Made by a program: the position numbers and the translations under genes. Positions 1 to 5,072 of a stretch of 6,488 nucleotides of DNA are shown here, piece by piece. Under the pieces are notes generated by a model. It was given only the letters and a program-made list of their open reading frames with translations. It was not told the DNA's origin and made no database searches. Origin of the DNA: Lentisphaeria bacterium UBA1829. GTDB taxonomy: Bacteria; Verrucomicrobiota; Lentisphaeria; Victivallales; UBA1829. The stretch lies in contig DDJH01000158.1 in assembly GCA_002338895.1 (NCBI GenBank), forward strand, positions 1 through 6,488. Direction: 5' to 3'. The number at the start of each line of letters is the position of its first letter. Within the stretch, counting starts at the first letter, position 1.

Positions 1-653
1 CTCCCCGGTCCGTTTCCCTCCATGCAGACCACCGCATCCAGAACATTGTACCGCGGACGAACCGTCAAATAGATGTCCAGAAGCATATCGGCAAATTTCC
101 CGAAATCCCGTCCGACCGCCAGATGCCACCCCATCCGTTCGCTTCCCTTCACCAGTCCGAACAGATTCTTCACACACAGCGTCAGAATCATCATTGCATG
201 TGTCTTCGCCTTCGCCAGATCAATGACCGCATCGTACTCCAGAAACTCCGCCGCAAGCTCCAGATTATGAAATTTCACCCCTTCCGGAAGCGCGATTCTC
301 CGGTAATCCGTAAAATTCGCTGTCCGGACATGGAGATCCTCCAGCTCCTGTTCGATTCCCATTGCGCGGAGAATCGCCGGCGTGGTCTGTACCGCCGGAT
401 TCTCCAGAATGGATACTTCCGACGCTCCCGCTTCCAGAAAAATCTGGGCGGTTTCCACGATGACCGCCGGATGAACACAGGCAATATCGTTGCTGTGTCT
501 CCATGCCAGAAGGTTCGGCTTGAGCAGAAGTTTCTTTCCCGCAACGCCTCCGGTTTCCCGCAGCTGCCCCTCGACAAGTTGTTCCAGGGCGGTTCGAAGA
601 TTTTTGCGTTCATAATCCGCACTTCGTGCGTAGAACACCGGTGTTCCGCTCAT
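1..653 (-). CDS. DUF362 family protein (COG2006-like), C-terminus beyond the window
   Basis: This reading frame stays open from an ATG at 653 to the left edge, giving 217 residues and no stop, so the gene is partial at its 3' end. Visible family features are a KPNLL stretch at residues 45-49, an HP pair at 61-62 in the 'CVHPAVIVE' segment, a KTH at 150-152 followed by VKNLFGLVKG (161-170), and MEGNGPG at 211-217. The order KPN, HP, K-x-H with KN-x-x-G, then EGNGP is what I know of DUF362 (PF04015). The biochemical role of the family is poorly established; some members carry 4Fe-4S ferredoxin domains, and whether this one does cannot be seen here. No signal peptide or membrane segment is visible. 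The start is fixed by AGGAGG at 658-663, four bases upstream. The gene follows secDF on the same strand but is separated from it by a terminator. Family call is firm; function unknown. Confidence 0.88.
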   Translation of the reverse strand, partial: MSGTPVFYARSADYERKNLRTALEQLVEGQLRETGGVAGKKLLLKPNLLAWRHSNDIACVHPAVIVETAQIFLEAGASEVSILENPAVQTTPAILRAMGIEQELEDLHVRTANFTDYRRIALPEGVKFHNLELAAEFLEYDAVIDLAKAKTHAMMILTLCVKNLFGLVKGSERMGWHLAVGRDFGKFADMLLDIYLTVRPRYNVLDAVVCMEGNGPG

Positions 654-676
654 GGCTCCTCCTCTTTTTTCTGCGT

Positions 677-712
677 AAAAAAAACGGATTCATTGTGAAA
701 ATGAATCCGTTT
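677..712 (-). terminator. Intrinsic terminator of the yajC-secDF operon
   Basis: A perfect 13-bp inverted repeat (682-694 with 700-712) encloses a 5-nt loop. Read on the minus strand, the hairpin runs into eight T residues (684-677), three of them in the stem. It begins 27 nt after the secDF stop codon. There is no T-run on the other side, so it should act only on minus-strand transcription. It ends only 23 nt before the start codon of the DUF362 gene. Confidence 0.88.
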
Positions 713-739
713 GAAATGATTTCCTGAACGGAAAATCCA

Positions 740-3337
740 TCAGGCGGAAAGATGTTTCGGTTCCGCCGGTTCCTCCGCTGTATTGGCAATGCCTCTGTTT
801 TTGTGCCAGTAGGCGACGATGACGGTCGAAACGAAGATCGTCGAGAACGTTCCGACAATCACTCCGACCAGCATCACAAACACGAAGTCGCGGATGGAGG
901 CCCCTCCGAAGCAGAGCTGCATCACCAGAACCAGCACCACGGTCAGCGAAGTCAGAATCGTTCGGGCCAGTGTCTGGTTGATCGAGATGTTCACAATCTC
1001 CCGGTAGCTCTTTCCTTTGATCAGAACCAGATTCTCCCGGATTCGGTCAAAGTTCACGATCGTGTCGTTGACCGAATATCCGAGCAGCGTCAGTCCCGCC
1101 GCCACCACATTCAGTGTCAGCTCGCCTCCGCACATCAGGAAAATTCCCATCGACACAATCACGTCGTTCAGCGTTCCGATATTCGCCGCAATCGAATACG
1201 TGAATTCAAACCGCAGCGTCATATACAGCAGCATGCCGATGACCGCAAGCGAAAGCGACAGAATCGCCGATTTCGTGAAGGTCCATCCGATCAGCGATCC
1301 CAGTGTCGACTGACGGTCCGGCGTGTATTTCGCATCCGGGAAGCTCTTGTTCAGCAGATTGCTGACCTGTGTCATCTCGTCATGATTTGCCGTCTCGGTC
1401 TTTTCCGCGGAAGCCCCGCGTTTGTCCCGCAGCAGGATTTCCAGCTTCTTCTTGTCCGACGCCATCGACCCGGGGGTCTTGTAGTTGACCTTCACCTGAT
1501 ACCCCGCGTTGGACAGCACCTTTTCAATCTGTTCCGCCGGAATCATCTTCTGATAATCCAGCTCGATCTGCGTACCGCCGGTGAAGTCGATTCCGAGCGC
1601 ATCGCGTCCCCGGATTCCCAGCGTCACAAAACTCGCGATGATCAGAATCCCGAAGAAGATCATCGCCGGCTTCGCATATTTGAAGAAGTCGATGTTCGTT
1701 CCCGGTTTCACAAACTGCAGCATCTTCAAACTCTTGACCGTCGTGAAGCGGGTCATCAGATCAAAGAACAGCCGGGTCAGGAAGACCGCTGTGAACAGCG
1801 TGGTGAAAATACCGATCGCCAGCGTCATCGCGAATCCCTTGATCGCTCCAGTTCCCTGCCACAGAAGAATCAGGGCCACAAACAGCGTCGTGATGTTCGA
1901 GTCGAAAATTGCGGCGAATGCCTTGTCGAATCCGATATCGATCGCATTGTGGATCGTCTTGCCCGCCGCGAGCTCTTCCCGGATTCGTTCATAGATCAGC
2001 ACGTTCGCATCCACCGCCATACCGATGGTCAGGATGATGCCCGCGATACCCGGAAGGGTCAGCGTCACGTCGAATGCCGCAATCGCTCCCAGCATCAGAA
2101 GCGCGTTGGCGATCAGCGAGAGGTTCGCGATCATGCCGGCCCGCGTATAGTAGACCGCCATGAACACCATCACCAGAATCGTGCCCGCAATACCGGACCA
2201 GAGTCCATCCCGGACCGTTTCCGCTCCGATGGTCGGGTCAATGTCATACTGCGCCAGGACCTTGACCTTGAACGGAACACTTCCGCTGACAAGGGCTTTG
2301 GAGATGGTTTCCGCATCTTCCCGCGAGAAGTCTCCGGTGATCTGCGCCGTTCCGCCCGTGATCGCATCCTTGATGTTCGGCGCGGAATAGAGGATGTTGT
2401 CCAGAATAATCGCAAGCTGCCGGCCGATGTTCTTGCTGGTGATTTCGCCAAAGCGGACCGCTCCGTCCGAATTGAAGTTCAGGATGATTTCCCGCTGGCC
2501 GAACTGGCTCATGGTCGGGAAGGCGTCGGCGATGTTTTTACCGTCCATCTGCGGTTCACGTTCCACAAAATAAATGGCGCGGCGCACTTTCCCTCCGCGG
2601 GTCGTCTCCGTGTTTTCCATCATCTTGTAGCCTTCCGGAACGGTGAAGTTTTCCGGATCCGCCAGGTACGCCTGGACCAGCTTCTCGTTCTCCGGATGCA
2701 CCAGCGCAAAGCTCAGGCGCGCCGACATCTTGATCAGACGTTCCAGACGGGATTTCTCCTCCTTCGAAACAATCGGAACTCGAAGCGAGATCAGATTGCC
2801 GCCGGCAGGAGAAATTTCGCTTTCGAAAATATTCTCGCTTTCCAGACGGGTTCGCAGTGTTTCGATCGCCACATCCCGGTAGCGTTCGAAATTCTCTTCC
2901 ACGTCCTTGCGTTTCTTTGCGGCATCCGCTCCTGTTTCGTTCGGTTCCAGTTCCAGCAGGAACTCCGCACCGCCGTTGAGGTCGATTCCAAGACGGATGG
3001 AGCCCGCGGAGAGTTTTCGCGCATGCGCAATCACATCCCGATTGTTTGTCAGATTCTGGCTGGAGACAATGCGCGGTTTGACAAACTCCGTCAGAAGCAC
3101 TCCTTTTTCCCGGGCGGCCTCTTCGATCGCCGTCGACGCATACATGCTCTTGTCCGCCGCCTGTTTCGCCTTGGCCAGCGCGATCACCTCTTCGATTTTC
3201 GGATCGTCGGGGTTGGTGAACATCGTCTTCATGCTCTTGTAAAAGTCGGTCTGACCCAGCGGGAACATGGAGAACAGGAACACCGCCAGAATCAGAAGAG
3301 CGAAAAGACTTCTGAGAAGGATCGGTTTCTTATTCAT
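740..3337 (-). CDS. secDF: Fused protein translocase subunit SecDF
   Basis: Inner-membrane accessory subunit of the Sec translocase that uses proton flow to help complete export of proteins on the periplasmic side. The 865 residues combine SecD and SecF. SecD half: membrane segment at about 8-27, the LGIDLNGG motif at 116-123, a large periplasmic domain, then about five membrane segments between 379 and 522, including LPGIAGIILTIGMAVDANV (428-446). SecF half: membrane segment at about 555-575, GIDFTGGTQ at 582-590, and about five segments from 687 to 845, including GYSVNDTIVNFDRIREN (753-769). The residues matching the proton-path Asp and Arg of E. coli (SecD D519, SecF D213 and R247) appear as D443, D758 and R792. 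The usual SecF 'HD' pair is ND (724-725). The ATG overlaps the yajC stop as ATGA; a weak GGGGAA lies 11 nt upstream, so translation is probably coupled. Fused SecDF is known in Bacillus and several other phyla, so the fusion is not a frameshift artefact. Confidence 0.97.
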   Translation of the reverse strand: MNKKPILLRSLFALLILAVFLFSMFPLGQTDFYKSMKTMFTNPDDPKIEEVIALAKAKQAADKSMYASTAIEEAAREKGVLLTEFVKPRIVSSQNLTNNRDVIAHARKLSAGSIRLGIDLNGGAEFLLELEPNETGADAAKKRKDVEENFERYRDVAIETLRTRLESENIFESEISPAGGNLISLRVPIVSKEEKSRLERLIKMSARLSFALVHPENEKLVQAYLADPENFTVPEGYKMMENTETTRGGKVRRAIYFVEREPQMDGKNIADAFPTMSQFGQREIILNFNSDGAVRFGEITSKNIGRQLAIILDNILYSAPNIKDAITGGTAQITGDFSREDAETISKALVSGSVPFKVKVLAQYDIDPTIGAETVRDGLWSGIAGTILVMVFMAVYYTRAGMIANLSLIANALLMLGAIAAFDVTLTLPGIAGIILTIGMAVDANVLIYERIREELAAGKTIHNAIDIGFDKAFAAIFDSNITTLFVALILLWQGTGAIKGFAMTLAIGIFTTLFTAVFLTRLFFDLMTRFTTVKSLKMLQFVKPGTNIDFFKYAKPAMIFFGILIIASFVTLGIRGRDALGIDFTGGTQIELDYQKMIPAEQIEKVLSNAGYQVKVNYKTPGSMASDKKKLEILLRDKRGASAEKTETANHDEMTQVSNLLNKSFPDAKYTPDRQSTLGSLIGWTFTKSAILSLSLAVIGMLLYMTLRFEFTYSIAANIGTLNDVIVSMGIFLMCGGELTLNVVAAGLTLLGYSVNDTIVNFDRIRENLVLIKGKSYREIVNISINQTLARTILTSLTVVLVLVMQLCFGGASIRDFVFVMLVGVIVGTFSTIFVSTVIVAYWHKNRGIANTAEEPAEPKHLSA

Positions 3338-3744
3338 TTGTTCGCAGCTTCCCCGGTTGTGACAACGGATCCGATTGCGTTCTTTGTCACTTCGATTTTC
3401 ACATTGTCGGCAATTTTGATCAGGAACCCTTCATTTTTCACTTCGGCAACGGTTCCGTACATTCCGCCGATGGTCACCACCCGGTCTCCGTTCTTGATGG
3501 AGGAGAGCATCGCTTCGCGTTTTTTCCGTTCCTTCGCCTGTCCGCGCCACATCAGATAGAACATGGCGGCGATGATCAGGATCATCGGAAGCATTCCCAT
3601 CAATCCGCTCATGGCTCCTCCCTGTTCCGGAATCTGAGCGGTTTTGGTTGTGGTCTGAGCGGTTGTGGCGGTTGTTGCCGGAGCCGCTGCGGGGGCTGCG
3701 GCAGGAGCGGCCGCTCCCTGGGCAAGGACAAAAAATTCGGTCAT
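3334..3744 (-). CDS. yajC: Preprotein translocase subunit YajC
   Basis: Small single-span membrane protein that associates with SecDF and the SecYEG translocon; its exact contribution is modest and not fully defined. The 136 residues show a short N-terminus, an Ala/Pro/Thr-rich stretch (about 11-35), one membrane segment (about 48-66), a basic patch just after it (RGQAKERKKRE, 67-77), and the typical YajC beta domain with NGDRVVTIGGMYGTV (85-99). It is somewhat longer than E. coli YajC because of the low-complexity N-terminal part. The frame is open further upstream to an ATG at 3807, but I chose 3744. It has a ribosome binding site 6 nt upstream (3751-3757), and the upstream ATG lies before the predicted transcription start. 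The gene is first in the operon with secDF, which it overlaps by 4 nt. Function call is firm. Confidence 0.95.
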   Translation of the reverse strand: MTEFFVLAQGAAAPAAAPAAAPATTATTAQTTTKTAQIPEQGGAMSGLMGMLPMILIIAAMFYLMWRGQAKERKKREAMLSSIKNGDRVVTIGGMYGTVAEVKNEGFLIKIADNVKIEVTKNAIGSVVTTGEAANK

Positions 3745-3750
3745 AATCGT

Positions 3751-3757
3751 TTCCCTT
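3751..3757 (-). promoter_or_regulatory. Ribosome binding site fixing the yajC start
   Basis: On the minus strand AAGGGAA lies 6 nt upstream of the ATG at 3744. It supports this start over the in-frame upstream ATG codons at 3807, 3795 and 3786, which have no comparable site and lie in or before the promoter. Confidence 0.75.
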
Positions 3758-3786
3758 CTTTCGATTTCACAATGACATAAGATCAT

Positions 3787-3814
3787 ATTATACATCGCGA
3801 AACGCAAATCGCAA
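3787..3814 (-). promoter_or_regulatory. Sigma-70-type promoter of yajC-secDF
   Basis: On the minus strand a perfect TATAAT (3787-3792) lies 16 bp downstream of TTGCGA (3809-3814), a 4-of-6 match to TTGACA. Transcription would start near 3780, giving a leader of about 36 nt before the yajC ATG at 3744. The promoter lies downstream of the terminator of the lipoprotein gene, so yajC-secDF looks like an independent transcription unit. Confidence 0.75.
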
Positions 3815-3870
3815 GGGATGCGGAGAATTTTTTCCGTTTATTTTCCTTTTCCGGAGTTGTAGATCGGATG

Positions 3871-3902
3871 AAAAAACGCTCCGGGCGAATGCCGTCGGAG
3901 CG
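3871..3902 (-). terminator. Intrinsic terminator of the lipoprotein gene
   Basis: A GC-rich hairpin has an outer stem CGCTCCG (3877-3883) pairing with CGGAGCG (3896-3902). The inner stem GGC/GCC (3884-3886 with 3891-3893) closes a GAAT loop, with a 2-nt bulge at 3894-3895. On the minus strand it is followed by six T residues (3876-3871). It lies 44 nt past the lipoprotein stop and upstream of the yajC promoter. Confidence 0.85.
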
Positions 3903-3946
3903 CTCGGAACGGGGAGGGGCTCCGTCCCGGAAGTTGTGTTCCCTGC

Positions 3947-4381
3947 TTATTTCCCGTAAAGACGGCGCAGCATCGCGAGAACCTGCGGCGTGTCTTTGCT
4001 CCAGAAATACAGCGTGACAAGATCGTGTGTCGGATGTTCGTAATTCTGAAATCCGAATGCCCGTCCGCTTCCCTGCCAGTAGATGATTTCAGGAGTCTCC
4101 TTGACCACCTTGAACAGACCGCGCATCTGCTCTTTCCGTTCGACGCTGATGCAGACCTTCCGGAGTTTTCCCCGCGCGCACAGAACCGAGAGATACGGAT
4201 CCGGATTCAAGGTTGCGTAGGTTTCCGGATCCAGGGAGTCGCTCTCTTTCAGCTGCGTGGTGATTTCCTGAACGCGCCGGTAGCAGGTTTTGTCGTCGGG
4301 CATGTCGGGGAAGGTGGAAGGTGCGCAGCCGGTCAGGCCGGATACGGACAGTGCAAGGAGCGGATAGAACAGTTTTTTCAT
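3947..4381 (-). CDS. Small predicted lipoprotein of unknown function
   Basis: I do not recognise the family. The 144-residue product starts with a lipoprotein signal: MKK, a hydrophobic core, and the lipobox LTGC at residues 16-19, so C19 should be lipidated and become the mature N-terminus. Ala follows the Cys rather than Asp, which in enterobacterial rules points to the outer membrane. The mature part (about 126 residues) is soluble and mixed in charge, with three further Cys (33, 68, 77), a DPETYATLNPDPYLS stretch (51-65), and an aromatic segment with YWQGSG (101-106). The frame continues upstream to an ATG at 4414. I chose 4381 because AGGAG lies 9 nt upstream (4391-4395), the signal peptide begins directly there, and 4414 coincides with the predicted transcription start. 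It stands alone between its own promoter and terminator, divergent from the PII-amtB operon. That it is a real lipoprotein is likely; its role is unknown. Confidence 0.82.
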   Translation of the reverse strand: MKKLFYPLLALSVSGLTGCAPSTFPDMPDDKTCYRRVQEITTQLKESDSLDPETYATLNPDPYLSVLCARGKLRKVCISVERKEQMRGLFKVVKETPEIIYWQGSGRAFGFQNYEHPTHDLVTLYFWSKDTPQVLAMLRRLYGK

Positions 4382-4420
4382 CGGAAAATTCTCCTCTGTT
4401 TCCTGAGATTTCACCTGGAA

Positions 4421-4448
4421 AATATGACACGTTTTCCTGATTTTTCAA
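4421..4448 (-). promoter_or_regulatory. Sigma-70-type promoter of the lipoprotein gene
   Basis: On the minus strand TTGAAA (4443-4448, 5 of 6 to consensus) is followed after 16 bp by CATATT (4421-4426, 4 of 6). Transcription would begin near 4414, giving a leader of about 33 nt. Confidence 0.55.
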
Positions 4449-4540
4449 GTCGCTCACACGAGCCTTTTGTGTTCTTTTCGAATCTCCCGGGCCGACCGGA
4501 GCGGGGTGGGAACGTTCATTTTTGTCGGATCTTTTTCGGG

Positions 4541-4590
4541 AAAATTACAATTTTGTTATATTCTCCCGAGAGCGAAAATCCGTGGATTTT
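4541..4590. promoter_or_regulatory. Two AT-rich dyads, candidate upstream activator sites for the sigma-54 promoter
   Basis: Dyad 1 is AAAATT-AC-AATTTT (4541-4554), a perfect 6-2-6 inverted repeat. Dyad 2 is AAAATCC-GT-GGATTTT (4575-4590), a perfect 7-2-7 inverted repeat. Their centres are 35 bp apart and lie about 118 and 83 bp upstream of the predicted sigma-54 transcription start near 4666, within or close to where bacterial enhancer-binding proteins usually bind. The 2-nt centres make them poor RNA hairpins but good DNA dyads. They do not match the enterobacterial NtrC site, so assignment to any regulator is inference. Confidence 0.4.
4554..4562 (+). promoter_or_regulatory. Weak candidate extended -10 promoter
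   Basis: TGTTATATT has the form TG-n-TATATT, an extended -10 element with 5 of 6 matches to TATAAT. No good -35 is seen at the proper distance. It would give a second, sigma-70-dependent start near 4569 for the PII-amtB operon, similar in principle to dual-promoter nitrogen operons. The local AT-richness makes a chance match plausible. Confidence 0.25.
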
Positions 4591-4638
4591 TCTGAAAATA
4601 AACTCAAAAAAATAAAAAAACAGCTCTTCCGGAGAAAA

Positions 4639-4655
4639 CTGGCATGAACATTGCT
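4639..4655 (+). promoter_or_regulatory. Sigma-54 (RpoN) promoter of the PII-amtB operon
   Basis: CTGGCATGAACATTGCT matches the sigma-54 consensus YTGGCACG-N4-TTGCW at all but one position (T for C in the -24 block). The invariant GG (4641-4642) and GC (4653-4654) are separated by exactly 10 nt, the required spacing. Transcription would start near 4666, leaving a leader of about 47 nt before the ATG at 4713. Sigma-54 control of glnK-amtB is well known in Proteobacteria and fits induction under nitrogen limitation by an NtrC-type activator. Confidence 0.85.
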
Positions 4656-4712
4656 TTTCTTCCGGCAAACCGCATTTAAGGAATCAACCATTCAAAACAA
4701 AGGGAGGACGGA

Positions 4713-5054
4713 ATGAAGTTGATCACAGCGTACATCAAGCCGGAACGTCTCACTGCGGTCAAGCAGGAGTTGTTCAAAAGTGAAATTTTTAAAATGTCTA
4801 TAACAAACGCTCTCGGCTGCGGACGGCAGAAAGGATACATGGAAGCCTACCGCGGCGTTGTGCAGGAGGTCAATCTTCACAAAAAGGTGCGGATGGAGAT
4901 CGCGGTCAACGACGAATTCGTCGAGCAGACCGTCAACGCGATCATCGCCGGCGCCCGGACCGGGACAATCGGAGATGGAAAAATCTTCATAACAACCCTC
5001 GATGAGTGCATTCGAATCAGAACCGGCGAAACCGGATCCGTCGCAATCGGTTAA
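4713..5054 (+). CDS. glnK: PII nitrogen regulatory protein (GlnB/GlnK family) lacking Tyr51
   Basis: Trimeric cytosolic sensor that binds ATP/ADP and 2-oxoglutarate; when paired with AmtB it blocks the channel under nitrogen excess. At 113 residues it is full length and aligns without gaps to E. coli GlnB by anchor residues: G37-R38-Q39-K40-G41 at the base of the T-loop, K58, the B-loop [10 protein letters not shown] (83-92, including K90), and the C-terminal RIRTGE (101-106). Q39, K58, K90, R101 and R103, used for effector and nucleotide binding in the family, are all present. In the T-loop Tyr46 is kept, but the uridylylated Tyr51 is Gln, and the cyanobacterial phosphorylation site Ser49 is Val. 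Covalent control at those sites is therefore excluded, leaving small-molecule sensing. GGAGG lies 5 nt before the ATG. I use glnK because of the link to amtB, 18 nt downstream; glnB would be equally defensible. Confidence 0.95.
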   Translation: MKLITAYIKPERLTAVKQELFKSEIFKMSITNALGCGRQKGYMEAYRGVVQEVNLHKKVRMEIAVNDEFVEQTVNAIIAGARTGTIGDGKIFITTLDECIRIRTGETGSVAIG

Positions 5055-5072
5055 GAAAGGAGAGATGAGAAA

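Larger units (their letters stand above)
4382..4712. other. Divergent control region between the lipoprotein gene and the PII-amtB operon
   Basis: This 331-bp stretch holds no credible gene. From left to right it contains the leader and sigma-70-like promoter of the lipoprotein gene (to 4448), a GC-rich spacer with nothing recognisable (about 4450-4530), two AT-rich dyads (4541-4554 and 4575-4590), A-tracts (4595-4620), a sigma-54 promoter (4639-4655), and the leader of the PII gene with its ribosome binding site GGAGG at 4703-4707. Confidence 0.8.

Noticed and set aside
123..698. A 191-codon open frame on the plus strand at the left end.
   Set aside because: It is antisense to the DUF362 gene, which has clear family motifs and a good ribosome binding site; the plus-strand product resembles nothing.
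752..3559. A 935-codon open frame on the plus strand, opposite secDF and yajC.
   Set aside because: It lies codon-in-register opposite secDF, where its stops would be TTA, CTA or TCA in the sense gene, all disfavoured by this genome's codon use. The product is an unstructured mix rich in His, Arg, Gln and Asp, with no recognisable domain.
3745..3807. Upstream in-frame ATG starts for yajC (up to 3807).
   Set aside because: The predicted transcription start near 3780 and the ribosome binding site at 3751-3757 support 3744; the extra residues (MRFAMYNMILC...) are unlike YajC.
4382..4414. Upstream in-frame ATG start at 4414 for the lipoprotein gene.
   Set aside because: It would put a charged 11-residue stretch before the signal peptide and would coincide with the predicted transcription start; 4381 has AGGAG at proper spacing.
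4452..4463. Short dyad GCTC-ACAC-GAGC upstream of the lipoprotein promoter.
   Set aside because: A 4-bp stem of this kind is expected by chance, and there is no second copy.
4025..4615. A 196-codon plus-strand frame across the lipoprotein gene and the control region.
   Set aside because: It is antisense to the lipoprotein gene and runs through promoters and A-tracts, with no ribosome binding site or recognisable protein features.
4682..4694. An IHF-like sequence (AATCAACCATTCA) in the PII gene leader.
   Set aside because: It misses one conserved base of the core and lies downstream of the promoter, where an IHF bend would not help enhancer looping.
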